Positions 24,055-34,822 of a stretch of 35,711 bases of DNA are shown piece after piece. How positions within the stretch are numbered: the stretch's first letter is position 1; each line of letters opens with the position of its first letter. Where the stretch lies: positions 1 to 35,711 of the forward strand of contig CACYSH010000022.1 in assembly GCA_902776945.1 (NCBI GenBank). The letters are read 5' to 3'. Both the position numbers and the translations under genes were made by a program. The notes under the pieces were generated by a model that worked only from the letters and a program-made list of their open reading frames with translations, ran no database searches and was not told the DNA's origin. This stretch comes from an uncultured Ruminococcus sp. (GTDB lineage: Bacteria > Bacillota > Clostridia > Oscillospirales > Ruminococcaceae).

Positions 24055-25020
24055 ATGGCTAACGAACCACGAATTGTCGGCTTCGACGATGAACCGGATC
24101 CGGTGCCCGCCAACAGAATGGGCTACTGGAGCTATACCTGGCACATGGTAAAGGTGAACAGGGCGTGCTATGCGCTGCTTGCGCCGTTTATGCTGTTCTT
24201 TATCATCTGCACCGTTATTCCCGTTTGTATGTCGCTCCCTATGAGCTTTACGAACTTCAACATGATACAGACCCCGAAATGGGTGGGTCTTTCGAACTTC
24301 TACACGCTGTTCTTAAATGACAGAGTTTTCCTTATCGCGGTGAGAAACACCCTCGTTTTCGCGATATTCACAGGACCCTTCGCTTACTTCCTGAGCTTCT
24401 TTGTAGCGTGGCTGATAAACGAGATGAATCCGTTCTTAAAGACGTTCTTCACGTTTGTTTTCTACGCGCCGTCGCTGACCACCTCCGTTTATGTAACGTG
24501 GCAGCTGATACTCTCGGGCGACCAGTACGGCTATCTTAACGCTATATTGCTTGACTTGGGCTTTGTCAGCAAGCCCGTTCAGTGGCTCACCGACACCACC
24601 TATATCCTCGGCGTGTGCATTATCGTACAGCTCTGGATGTCTATGGGCGCGGGTTTCCTTGCGATACGCGCAGGCTTCCAGACCATTGACAAGACCATGT
24701 ACGAGGCGGGCGCTATCGAGGGCATAAAGAACAGGTGGCAGGAGCTTTTCAAGATCACTATCCCCTCAATGGGTCCGCAGCTCCTTTTCGCCGCCGTAAA
24801 CCAGATCGCAGGCTCCTTCACGGTAGGTACCGTAGGTCAGATGCTCGTGGGTCTTCCCTCGACCGACTACGCGGCGCACACCATAATGAACCACGCGACC
24901 GACTACGGTTCGGTAAGATACGAAATGGGCTATGCCTCGGCGATATGCTTTGTGCTGTTCCTTGCCATGCTGCTGGCGAACAAGGGCGTAAACTCGCTGC
25001 TCGGCAAGTTTATTGACTGA
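24055..25020 (+). CDS. Sugar ABC transporter permease, MalF type (first pair)
   Basis: A 321-aa protein with six predicted membrane helices. It has the EAA loop typical of MalF/UgpA-class permeases (MYEAGAIEGIKNRWQELF then KITIPSM), which contacts an ABC ATPase. The frame is open from TTG 24031, overlapping the upstream stop. I favour ATG 24055, because GGGGAG (24038-24043) is about 11 nt upstream and the protein then starts MANEPRIVGFDDEP. It follows the binding protein by 20 nt and precedes its MalG-type partner by 17 nt. Confidence 0.92.
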   Translation: MANEPRIVGFDDEPDPVPANRMGYWSYTWHMVKVNRACYALLAPFMLFFIICTVIPVCMSLPMSFTNFNMIQTPKWVGLSNFYTLFLNDRVFLIAVRNTLVFAIFTGPFAYFLSFFVAWLINEMNPFLKTFFTFVFYAPSLTTSVYVTWQLILSGDQYGYLNAILLDLGFVSKPVQWLTDTTYILGVCIIVQLWMSMGAGFLAIRAGFQTIDKTMYEAGAIEGIKNRWQELFKITIPSMGPQLLFAAVNQIAGSFTVGTVGQMLVGLPSTDYAAHTIMNHATDYGSVRYEMGYASAICFVLFLAMLLANKGVNSLLGKFID

Positions 25021-25037
25021 GGGGGTGCGGAAAGAAA

Positions 25038-25940
25038 ATGGCAAAAAGAAGAAGAAAAAAGGTCTCTATCGAGAGGCTCAAGGTCAAGGACAAAAAGAAC
25101 AAACACGTCAACGGCTCGGTCGGGGGCGACATCTGTATATTCCTTTTCCTGGCAATACTCGGTATCTTCATGGTTTTCCCGATCTACTACTCCTTTGTTC
25201 AGTCGATGAAGCCCGTTGAGGAGCTGTTCGTTTTCCCGCCGAAGCTCTATGTGCTGAACCCGACGACCAAGAACTTCACGGATATGTTCAAGGTCGCCGC
25301 CGAATACACCGTACCGCTTTCGAGGTATATGTTCAACAGCATTTTCACGACAATTGTTATCTGCGCGGCTAACGTGTTCGTTACCTGCATGGCGGCGTTC
25401 GTGCTTTCGAAGTGCCGTTTCCCCGGCGATAAGTTCCTTAACAAGGTCATCGTTGTGGCGCTGCTTTTCCAGTCGCAGGCGACGTGGATAATGCAGTTCC
25501 TTGTATACTCGAAGCTGCACATCATCGACACCTACTGGGTGCTGATACTTCCGTGTATCGCAACGCCGATGAACCTTTACCTTATGCGTCAGTCGATGTC
25601 CACGCTGCATGACGCAATGGTCGAGGCGGCGAAGGTTGACGGCGCTTCTCTGTTCCGCATTTGCTGGCAGATAATCGTGCCGAACTCGAAGCCGGCTATC
25701 ATGACGATACTTATATTCTCGTTCCAGCAGGCCTGGAACCTTAACGGCGGCTCGGTAATTTATTCGGAAGAGTACAAGACGCTGCCTACGATAGTACAGC
25801 AGATCTCGCTTGCGGGTCTTGCGAGACAGGGCGTTACATTCGCCTCCGCTGTATTGCTCCTTATCCCTCCGCTGGTCGTATTCCTTGTTGCACAGGGCAA
25901 CGTTATGGAAACGATGGCGAACTCCGGTATGAAAGACTAA
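25038..25940 (+). CDS. Sugar ABC transporter permease, MalG type (first pair)
   Basis: A 300-aa protein with a very basic start (MAKRRRKK), six predicted membrane helices and an EAA loop VEAAKVDGASLFRICWQ followed by IIVPNSKPA. It fits the MalG/carbohydrate ABC permease class and forms the natural partner of the preceding permease. Start: ATG 25038 after GGGGGTGCGGAAAGAAA. The ATPase that drives the pair is not encoded adjacent to it. Candidates are the two MacB-type proteins at 19.0-20.7 kb or a shared MsmX-type ATPase elsewhere. Confidence 0.92.
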   Translation: MAKRRRKKVSIERLKVKDKKNKHVNGSVGGDICIFLFLAILGIFMVFPIYYSFVQSMKPVEELFVFPPKLYVLNPTTKNFTDMFKVAAEYTVPLSRYMFNSIFTTIVICAANVFVTCMAAFVLSKCRFPGDKFLNKVIVVALLFQSQATWIMQFLVYSKLHIIDTYWVLILPCIATPMNLYLMRQSMSTLHDAMVEAAKVDGASLFRICWQIIVPNSKPAIMTILIFSFQQAWNLNGGSVIYSEEYKTLPTIVQQISLAGLARQGVTFASAVLLLIPPLVVFLVAQGNVMETMANSGMKD

Positions 25941-26003
25941 GCGCTTTCTGCCGCAGATACGTTTATTAAAACTGAGTTTATAAAGGAAAAAGGTGATAAT
26001 ACA

Positions 26004-27599
26004 GTGAATGGATATAAAGCAACACCCCTGAGAAGGCTCATCGGTCTGGCGGCTGCGTTCTGCACCGCGTTCACCATGTCCGTCACTGCTTTCGCGGACG
26101 AGCCTTACGAATCGTACAACTACGACAACTGGGACGACGCTATTCCCTCGCAGACGGGCTACACCGTTGACAGAGTGGTTTCGGGTCTCGATATGGGTCT
26201 GAAAGAGCTTTCAAACCCCGACAGCCCTGTTTTCATCAGCGAAAAAGAGTCGTCTTCATTAAACGAAGCAAGAGACATCTATAATTACAACGATAAGGAA
26301 TTATGGATAGCCGACACCACGAACAACCGCGTGCTTTGCCTTGACAGCAATTACCATATCAAGGGCTGCTACAAGGAAGCGGGCGGCAAGAGCTTAAAAG
26401 AGCCAATGGGGCTTTTCGTTACCGACAGCCCCACGACAGGCAAACAGACGGTCTACATCGCAGACTCCGCAAACGAGAGAGTTGTCCGTGCGACCGTCGA
26501 AAGCCCCACCGAGCTTAAGCTCGAAAAGGAATACACCCGCCCGACCGAAGCGCTCTACACCGCGACCACATACAACCCCTCGAAGGTAGTCGTTGACTAC
26601 GCCGAGAACGTTTATGTCGTTGTAAAATCGGTCAACACCGGTTCGGTGCAGTTCAGGGCGGACGGAACCTTCATGGGCTTCTACGGCGCTAACCGCGTAA
26701 ACGTTACGGCAAAGGTCATCGCGCAGAAGCTCTGGCGAAAGATAGCCTCGCAGGAGCAGATCGAGGGTATGCAGAGAAGCGTCCCCGTCGAGTACGCCAA
26801 TTTCGATATGGATAACGAGGGCTTTATCTACACCGTTACAGAGATAATGACCGACACCGACGCGGTAAAGAAGATAAACCCCGCGGGCTATAATATCTGG
26901 GAGGCTATCTCCGACGAGCGGTTCACCTTCGGCGACCACACCGAAAACGTTTCAAACCTCGCGACCAAGACCACGATAGCCACCAAGCTCACCGACATTG
27001 CGGTGGACGACAACGGGCTTATCAACGTGCTTGATTTCGACACGGGGCGTGTGTTCCAGTACGACAAGTTCTGTAACCTTATCTGCATTTTCGGCGCAAG
27101 GAACTCCACGGGCGACCAGCGCGGCGCGTTCGCCACGCCAAACGCTATCGAGACATTCGGCGACAAGATAGTTATTCTTGAAGGCTCGAAAACCCGAAAC
27201 GACTTTACCGTGTTCAAGTGTACGGCTTTCGGCAATCAGCTGCACAAGGCGTTCGAATATTATGATGACGGTCTTTACACCGAAGCCGTTCCATACTGGA
27301 ATGAAGTGGTAAAGCGCGACGGCTGCTACACCTACGCGCATATCGGTCTCGGCAAGGCTGACCTTAAAAACCATGATTACAAATCGGCGATGAAGCGCTT
27401 CAAGATCGCCCGCTCGCGCAAGAACTACGATAAGGCTTTCGAATACTACCGCGACGAATGGCTCCAGCAGAACTTCACGACAATAGCGGTCGTTATAATC
27501 GTGCTTGTGGTATTCGTCTTTGTCAACAAGATACTCAAGAAATTCGGCATAAACATATTCGGCTTCATGAAAAAGAAAAAGAAGAAGGGGGAGAATTGA
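26004..27599 (+). CDS. Secreted NHL-propeller/TPR protein with C-terminal membrane anchor
   Basis: A 531-aa protein starting at GTG 26004 after AAAAAGGTGATAATACA, the same start architecture as the solute-binding protein gene. The signal peptide ends VTAFA-DE. Residues about 70-400 have repeated NHL/beta-propeller-like strands (LWIADTTNNRVLCLDS, VYIADSANERVVRA, INVLDFDTGRVFQYDK). Residues about 410-480 have TPR-like helices (AFEYYDDGLYTEAVPYWNEV, YKSAMKRFKIARSR; the first is exactly 20 residues). A single transmembrane helix (about 495-515) and a lysine-rich tail follow, so the propeller faces outside and is membrane-anchored. I do not know a characterised homologue. It is probably a receptor or scaffold for the transporter; its stop lies 2 nt before the next gene. 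Confidence 0.75.
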   Translation: MNGYKATPLRRLIGLAAAFCTAFTMSVTAFADEPYESYNYDNWDDAIPSQTGYTVDRVVSGLDMGLKELSNPDSPVFISEKESSSLNEARDIYNYNDKELWIADTTNNRVLCLDSNYHIKGCYKEAGGKSLKEPMGLFVTDSPTTGKQTVYIADSANERVVRATVESPTELKLEKEYTRPTEALYTATTYNPSKVVVDYAENVYVVVKSVNTGSVQFRADGTFMGFYGANRVNVTAKVIAQKLWRKIASQEQIEGMQRSVPVEYANFDMDNEGFIYTVTEIMTDTDAVKKINPAGYNIWEAISDERFTFGDHTENVSNLATKTTIATKLTDIAVDDNGLINVLDFDTGRVFQYDKFCNLICIFGARNSTGDQRGAFATPNAIETFGDKIVILEGSKTRNDFTVFKCTAFGNQLHKAFEYYDDGLYTEAVPYWNEVVKRDGCYTYAHIGLGKADLKNHDYKSAMKRFKIARSRKNYDKAFEYYRDEWLQQNFTTIAVVIIVLVVFVFVNKILKKFGINIFGFMKKKKKKGEN

Positions 27600-27601
27600 C
27601 C

Positions 27602-28231
27602 ATGTATGAATTTTCAACGCTCGGTTGGGTCAGACACGTTATTTTCCACCCGTCTGAGGGCTTTGAAGACCTGCGCTGGAAAAAGCAGGGTTCAGTAACG
27701 GTATCGCTTGTGATAATCGTGCTGCTGTTCATCGCAATGGTGGCGAACAACCGCATGGTGGGCTTTGCCTTCAACACGAACACCGTCAAGGTATTCAATG
27801 TTGTGCCGCTTATCGTGCAGTCGGTGGTGTACTTCATTACATGGTGCGTCGGCAACTGGTGTATCTGCACGCTGCTCGACGGCGAGGGTACCTTCCGCAA
27901 GATACTGATATATTCGGCTTACGCGCTGGTGCCTTACATTTTCTGCTCCTACATAGCGGTGTTCATCTCGAACTTTATTATCCTTGACGAGTCTATCTGG
28001 TTCACGTTCTTTACCTACCTGGGGCTTGGCTGGTCGGCGGTGCTGATGATCTCGGCTATGAAGGCGGTGCATCAGTATTCGCTTTCGAAAACGCTGCTTT
28101 CGATACTGCTTACGCTTATTGCAATGCTGCTGATACTTTTCTTAGCGATACTTCTGCTTTCGCTTTTCCAGCAGGTATATGTATTTGTCTACACCATTTA
28201 CACCGAGATCGCTTACAGGATCCGCGGCTGA
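27602..28231 (+). CDS. Yip1-like multi-spanning membrane protein
   Basis: A 209-aa protein with about five transmembrane helices. The N-terminal segment VRHVIFHPSEGFEDLRWKK followed by membrane helices matches the Yip1 family in bacteria. Its role is unknown and it has no catalytic motifs. The start is ATG 27602 with GGGGGAG (27587-27593) upstream; the frame also runs back into the previous gene to 27458, but that part is not plausible. It is packed between the NHL-TPR gene (2 nt) and the DUF5696-type gene (21 nt), which implies a shared job. It might organise the transporter complex in the membrane (inference). Confidence 0.75.
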   Translation: MYEFSTLGWVRHVIFHPSEGFEDLRWKKQGSVTVSLVIIVLLFIAMVANNRMVGFAFNTNTVKVFNVVPLIVQSVVYFITWCVGNWCICTLLDGEGTFRKILIYSAYALVPYIFCSYIAVFISNFIILDESIWFTFFTYLGLGWSAVLMISAMKAVHQYSLSKTLLSILLTLIAMLLILFLAILLLSLFQQVYVFVYTIYTEIAYRIRG

Positions 28232-28252
28232 CAGGGAAGGGAGTTGAATGAA

Positions 28253-30634
28253 TTGCACAAGAAAAATTACAAGAAAGTAATGACCTTCGCGCTTATCCTT
28301 TCCATGCTGATGTCGGCAGGCTCCGCCGCCGCCTTTGCGGACGACGCTGCCGCCGAGGGCGAAGCACCCGCTGCGGAAGCTGCCGCCGAGGAGGCTCCCG
28401 CCGAGGAAGAATCGGGCGGAAAGTCCGCGAAGCTCGAAGACCCGATCACCGAAGCCGAGGCGCTTTCCGCCTGTGTGCTTGCGGCGGAAAATGATAAGTA
28501 CAAGCTATATCTTGACAACAAAAAGCTGCGGCTGTGTCTGCAAGTGAAGTCGAGCGGCAAATGCTGGTGGACTTCTCCGATAAACGCGGGCGCGGATACC
28601 ACCCCCGTTGACGAAAAAGGAACTCTCATGAAGAAAGCGCCGATAGATCAGGCAAAATCCTCTATCGCAATAAACGTCGGCGACCTGAGACAGGAAAAGC
28701 GCACCGAGCTGCCCGCTCCCGCTTATTCGTCGAAGGCTAAGACCACTATGGAGGTGGAAAACGGCGGCGCAAAGGCAGAGTATGATTACAGTTCCAACGG
28801 CGTGAAGCTCACCGTTCATTACGAACTTACCGAACGCGGACTTCATATGTACGTCAAGACAGATGAGATAATCGAGGAAAACCCCGAGGGCGATCAGGGC
28901 AAGGTGCTTACCAAGCTCATCATGGCTCCGTACATGGGAGCGGTCTCGGGCTTTGACGAGAACGGCAACCCCGCCGAGGGCTACATGATCGTTCCCGACG
29001 GCAGCGGCGCTGTGATCAGGTACAACAACGGCAAGGGAAATTATCCCAGCTATCAGCAGAAGGTCTACGGCATGGACTACACCGCCGTTCCGCTGAACGC
29101 CCCGAAGGTAACGGAGCAGGCATATCTGCCCGTTATGGCGACGGTTCAGGGAAACAACGGTCTTGTCATGGTAGCGACCGAAGGCAACGCGAACGTATAT
29201 GTCAACGCGCAGGTCAGCGGTCAGAACAAGCAGGCTTTCAATAACTGCTATTTCATGTTCGAAACGAGAAGCACCGACGAATACTACATGAGCGGCAGCG
29301 ACTCGACAAAGATCATGGTATTCGAAAAGTACGGCATAAAAACGCCGCAGTTCGGCGTGGAATTTATGCCCGTCGAAAACAGCGGCGGCGTTTCGCCCGC
29401 AGACTGCGCGGCGGTCTACCGCGACTACTTAGAGACCACGCAGGGGCTTACCGAAAAGACGCAGCCTGATTCGAGCGCTCTGTATATCGACACCTATGGT
29501 TCGGTGCTGAAAAAGGAGTCCATACTCGGCATACCTGTTGTTATCAAGAAGAAGCTCACGACCTTCAAGCAGGCAAGCAAGATCGCGGGAGAGCTTACCG
29601 AAGCGGGTGCTTCAAATATCGTAATGAACTGCAACGACTGGACGAAGGACACCGTAAGGCGCGTAGTCGCCGACAACGCCGATTCTCTGGGCAAGCTCGG
29701 CTCGACAAACGACCTTAAAAATCTCAGCAGCGGCAACATTACGGCTTACGGCTCGATAAACAACTTCACTATGGAGAAAAGCTCGTGGGGCTACGGAATG
29801 CTCACCGATACGGCTATCCGCGTTTCAAGCTCCTATTCGAGACAGTCGAGGTACAGCCCCGCGTTCGGCGTGGCGGTAAAGGGCGTTTCGCCCGCGCTTA
29901 TCGCTCCCGGCACCTATCAGAAGATATTCGACAAGTCCTTAGCCAGCTTCACGGGCAAGGGCGTGAAGAATATGGGCTACGGCGACTGGTCGGTGAAGCT
30001 CGTAAGCGACTTCTCCAGGAAGAGCAAGACCTCGCGCAACGACACGATGAACATAATCACAAAGGGCTATTCCGACGCGGTAAGCAAGGGACAGAGCATC
30101 ATCGCGGCGGGCGCAAATTCCTATATCCTGCCATACGTTGACGCTGTTACGGATATTCCTGTTTATTCCAGCGGCTATACCATAACCGACGAGGACATTC
30201 CGTTCTATCAAATGGTGATTCACGGCGTAGTCCCGTACTCCAGCAAGGCGATAAACGCAAGCTCAAATACCGACCTTACGTTCATGCGTGCGCTTGCCGC
30301 AGGCTCGGACATGAATTACGACATGATCTACGAAGCCGCCGACGAGCTTGCCGAGACCGAGGACGATATTTACTACTACACGCATTACTCGGGCTGGATA
30401 GACACAGCGGGTAATCAGGCAAGAATTGCCAAGGAGATACTCGCCCCCGTAAGCGATTACAAGATAACCGGTTACGAAGAGGACGGAGACACCATCAGGA
30501 CGACTTACAGCAAGGACGGCGCGGCTGACGTTGTTATCGAGGTCGATCTTGCCGACTTTACCGTAAGGGCGAACGGACAGTTCTACGACCTTGCAAACGA
30601 GGGCGCAGTTGATAAAGGAGGTGTGGTCGGCTGA
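28253..30634 (+). CDS. Large secreted DUF5696-type protein
   Basis: A protein of about 793 aa. I choose the TTG at 28253, because AAGGGAG (28237-28243) has proper spacing to it and none to the in-frame TTG at 28244. The signal peptide ends SAAAFA-DD, followed by an Ala/Glu-rich linker. The rest resembles the uncharacterised DUF5696 family: an N-terminal beta-rich region (about 60-390; MIVPDGSGAVIRYNNGKG) and then a possible TIM-barrel-like part (about 420-740; SALYIDTYGSV, NIVMNCNDWTKD, GYGDWSVKL). The latter recalls glycoside hydrolases, though catalytic residues cannot be named. No sortase or lipoprotein anchor is visible. The stop overlaps the next start as TGATG, with AAAGGAGGTG just before. 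Probably a surface glycan-handling protein (inference). Confidence 0.72.
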   Translation: MHKKNYKKVMTFALILSMLMSAGSAAAFADDAAAEGEAPAAEAAAEEAPAEEESGGKSAKLEDPITEAEALSACVLAAENDKYKLYLDNKKLRLCLQVKSSGKCWWTSPINAGADTTPVDEKGTLMKKAPIDQAKSSIAINVGDLRQEKRTELPAPAYSSKAKTTMEVENGGAKAEYDYSSNGVKLTVHYELTERGLHMYVKTDEIIEENPEGDQGKVLTKLIMAPYMGAVSGFDENGNPAEGYMIVPDGSGAVIRYNNGKGNYPSYQQKVYGMDYTAVPLNAPKVTEQAYLPVMATVQGNNGLVMVATEGNANVYVNAQVSGQNKQAFNNCYFMFETRSTDEYYMSGSDSTKIMVFEKYGIKTPQFGVEFMPVENSGGVSPADCAAVYRDYLETTQGLTEKTQPDSSALYIDTYGSVLKKESILGIPVVIKKKLTTFKQASKIAGELTEAGASNIVMNCNDWTKDTVRRVVADNADSLGKLGSTNDLKNLSSGNITAYGSINNFTMEKSSWGYGMLTDTAIRVSSSYSRQSRYSPAFGVAVKGVSPALIAPGTYQKIFDKSLASFTGKGVKNMGYGDWSVKLVSDFSRKSKTSRNDTMNIITKGYSDAVSKGQSIIAAGANSYILPYVDAVTDIPVYSSGYTITDEDIPFYQMVIHGVVPYSSKAINASSNTDLTFMRALAAGSDMNYDMIYEAADELAETEDDIYYYTHYSGWIDTAGNQARIAKEILAPVSDYKITGYEEDGDTIRTTYSKDGAADVVIEVDLADFTVRANGQFYDLANEGAVDKGGVVG

Positions 30635-31587
30635 TGAATATCAATAAGGACAACGCAAATGTTCAGGCGGCTCCCAAAAAGGAGAAGGTGTCGAAGATAC
30701 CCTACGAAAAGCGCAAGGAGCTTTACGGGTACGGCTTTATTGCTCTGTGGGCGGTAGGCACGATCTACTTCTTCATCATGCCGCTGATACAGTCGCTTAC
30801 ATGGTCGTTCCACGACACCGATGTAGTTGTAGGCGGTATGCAGCTCAAAAATCTCGGTTTCCAGAATTACTACTACGCTTTCAGGCAGGATCAGAACTAC
30901 GTTCCCGCCCTGACGAACATGATAAAGAACACGCTTTTGAATACCCCGCTCGTTATAGTGTTCTCGGTATTCGTCGCGGTAATACTCAATCAGAAGTTCA
31001 AGGGAAGAACTGCCGCGAGAGCTATATTCTTCCTGCCTGTTATCATCGCGACGGGTCCCGTTATCGACATCATCAACGGTAATATGTCCACGGGCGGTTA
31101 TTCGGGCGGCAGCGAGCAGTTCAGCACGATGTTCGAGACGAACCTTGTTGACGACCTGCTGAACTTCTTAGGCATCTACAACATCAGCGACAGGCTTACG
31201 GGCATAATCACCGCGCTTACTTCGGACATAATGAACCTGATCTGGAAATGCGGTATACAGATAATCCTGTTCCTTTCGGCATTGCAGGGCATACCCTACT
31301 CCGCTAAGGAAGCCGCGTCTATGGAAGGCGCTACCGCGTGGGAATACTTCTGGAAGATCACCGTTCCCTACATCAGCCCGATGCTGGTAGCGGCGCTTGT
31401 TTACACGATAGTCGATTCGTTCGTAGACCCGCAGAACGACGTAATGAAGCTGGTTTTAAGCCAGTCCAAGCAGTGGATGTTCGGTAAATCGGCGGCATTC
31501 GCATGGGCATACTTCGTTATCGTGGGTATATTGCTTGGTGTGATAATCGCTATCGTCAATAAATTCGTTTATTACGAAGTAGAGTAA
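30634..31587 (+). CDS. Sugar ABC transporter permease, MalF type (second pair)
   Basis: A 317-aa protein with six predicted helices and an EAA loop KEAASMEGATAWEYFWK followed by ITVPYIS. The cytoplasmic N-terminus is basic (about 40 residues), and a periplasm-equivalent loop rich in Gly/Ser (GNMSTGGYSGGSEQF) is present. The ATG at 30634 overlaps the DUF5696 stop; AAAGGAGGTG (30614-30623) supports it. It is clearly different in sequence from the permease at 24055, so this is a second transporter half rather than a recent duplicate. Confidence 0.92.
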   Translation: MNINKDNANVQAAPKKEKVSKIPYEKRKELYGYGFIALWAVGTIYFFIMPLIQSLTWSFHDTDVVVGGMQLKNLGFQNYYYAFRQDQNYVPALTNMIKNTLLNTPLVIVFSVFVAVILNQKFKGRTAARAIFFLPVIIATGPVIDIINGNMSTGGYSGGSEQFSTMFETNLVDDLLNFLGIYNISDRLTGIITALTSDIMNLIWKCGIQIILFLSALQGIPYSAKEAASMEGATAWEYFWKITVPYISPMLVAALVYTIVDSFVDPQNDVMKLVLSQSKQWMFGKSAAFAWAYFVIVGILLGVIIAIVNKFVYYEVE

Positions 31588-31600
31588 GGGGGGGATACGA

Positions 31601-32701
31601 TTGGCGACCAACAGGGAAGAAAGAGAATTTGAAAAAGAGCGGAAACGTGCGATAAAGGCACGTTACGACCGCATGAAGGCTGAGGGTCTTGAAAAGTATT
31701 TCACCCCCGACCAGATACGCTACAACCGCAATCAGAGAATACTCGGCGCGGTATGGCCCGTGTTCAGAGGACTTATCATTTTCGGACTGGGCTTCGTAAT
31801 CATGTATCCTCTGCTGTTCATGCTTTCGACGGCGTTCAGACCCAATACGCAGATGAGCGACCCTTCGATAGTATGGCTGCCCAAAACGCTCACAATGAGC
31901 AACATCAAGGAGACCGCCCATGTTATGAAATTCGACACATGGGACTGGAAAAAACCTCTTGACAACACGATACTCAACACAGTCGTTCTGAACGTCGTGG
32001 CTTCGGTATTGCAGGTAATTACCTGCTCGATAACGGGCTACGGCTTCGCGAGGTTCAAGTTCAAGGGCAGAAATCTGCTTTTTGCGGTAGTTCTGCTCAT
32101 GATAATCGTTCCCCCGCAGATAACGACTATTCCGCTGTACATTCAGTACGCTTACTTCAAGATATTCGGCATTGTACCGCTTTACACGGGAAATGTTGAC
32201 GCTGACGGCAACAGGGAAATGGTATCGCTCATCAACAGCGGTCTGACGATGTATCTGCCCGCGCTGTTTGCGAACGGCATAAAGGCGGGTCTGTTCATCT
32301 ACATTTTCCGCCAGTTCTTCCGCGGGCTTCCGAAGGAGCTTGAGGACGCGGCGTATCTTGACGGCTGCGGGCCGTTCGAGACCTATGTTAAGATAATGAT
32401 ACCGAACGCGAAGACCTCGTTCCTTACGGTATTTCTGTTTTCGATAGTTTGGTACTGGAACGATTTCTATGTATCGTCGTCGTTCTTCACGCAGAACAAT
32501 ACTGTTGCGCTGATGCTGAAAAACCTGAATGCCACGCTGACGGCAACGCTGTTCAACAACCAGTCGATAAGCGTGCGGCAGATAATAGTATGGCTCGAAT
32601 CGGGCTGTCTGCTGTCGATACTGCCGCTGTTAATAATGTACACGTTCCTGCAAAAGTACTTTGTAGAGGGCGTAGAGCGTTCGGGCTTGACGGGTATGTA
32701 G
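31601..32701 (+). CDS. Sugar ABC transporter permease, MalG type (second pair)
   Basis: A 366-aa protein with six predicted helices and an EAA loop EDAAYLDGCGPFETYVK then IMIPNAKTS. It has a long charged N-terminal tail (about 60 residues) and an extra loop before the EAA region (VDADGNREMVSLINSG). Both make it longer than usual MalG proteins (about 280). The TTG at 31601 follows GGGGGGGAT closely and is the only suitable start. Last gene of the operon. No second binding protein accompanies this pair. Confidence 0.92.
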   Translation: MATNREEREFEKERKRAIKARYDRMKAEGLEKYFTPDQIRYNRNQRILGAVWPVFRGLIIFGLGFVIMYPLLFMLSTAFRPNTQMSDPSIVWLPKTLTMSNIKETAHVMKFDTWDWKKPLDNTILNTVVLNVVASVLQVITCSITGYGFARFKFKGRNLLFAVVLLMIIVPPQITTIPLYIQYAYFKIFGIVPLYTGNVDADGNREMVSLINSGLTMYLPALFANGIKAGLFIYIFRQFFRGLPKELEDAAYLDGCGPFETYVKIMIPNAKTSFLTVFLFSIVWYWNDFYVSSSFFTQNNTVALMLKNLNATLTATLFNNQSISVRQIIVWLESGCLLSILPLLIMYTFLQKYFVEGVERSGLTGM

Positions 32702-32882
32702 TCCTCGGGCGGACGGCTCGTTACGCGGGTGCGCTCGCAAGCTCGCTCACGTTTTGCGGGGCGGGGGATTCGTTCCGCGGATTAAGGGTTTATGTCGGCT
32801 GTTTCCCGACGGATATTTGGAATAATTAAAGAGCTGCCTTTCAAGGCAAGTGCCATAAAGAAGTAAAATCAATTCAAATTTC

Positions 32883-32899
32883 GGCTGCGCAGCCACACG

Positions 32900-32915
<16 letters not shown>
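32883..32915 (+). terminator. Rho-independent terminator at the element/operon junction
   Basis: The stem GGCTGCG (32883-32889) / CGCAGCC (32903-32909) is followed by TTTTTCC TTTT. It faces plus-strand transcripts arriving from the permease operon and overlaps the stop codon of the convergent recombinase gene. The intervening 32702-32882 holds only a small hairpin TGCCTT-TC-AAGGCA (32835-32848). Confidence 0.65.
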
Positions 32916-34600
<1,685 letters not shown>

Positions 34601-34633
34601 TTATTCATCGGAACAGGCAGTCCGCTTCAGGCG

Positions 34634-34822
34634 TCAAGCGGACAAAGCCTTTTCCACTTCTTTTGTTATCAGGCGCTGAACCACATCTTCAAGCGATTCC
34701 TCGCAGTCGAGGTCAAAGTACGTTTTGACAATGTATGTAGTCTTGCCAAACTTGTACTCGGTCACCGAATTAAGTTCGTAGCGCGCTTTCTTTAATTCAT
34801 CTTTAGTAATTCTTTTCTTCAA
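34634..34822 (-). CDS. Small TnpW-like transposon protein
   Basis: A 62-aa protein. The pattern of a short basic N-terminus, then YKFGKTTYIVKTYFDLDCEE and SLEDVVQRLITKEVE, fits TnpW-type proteins found beside tnpX in Tn4451-like elements, whose function is unknown. The start is a TTG at 34822 with GGAG 7 nt upstream. It sits between the recombinase gene and the DUF3847-like gene, the usual place. The region 34823-35042 upstream has no convincing gene, only a small hairpin GCGAG-TC-CTCGC (34969-34980). Confidence 0.65.
   Translation of the reverse strand: MKKRITKDELKKARYELNSVTEYKFGKTTYIVKTYFDLDCEESLEDVVQRLITKEVEKALSA

Noticed and set aside
27458-27601. An N-terminal extension of the Yip1-like protein into the NHL-TPR gene
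   Set aside because: It overlaps the conserved end of the upstream gene. The ATG at 27602 has a proper ribosome site.
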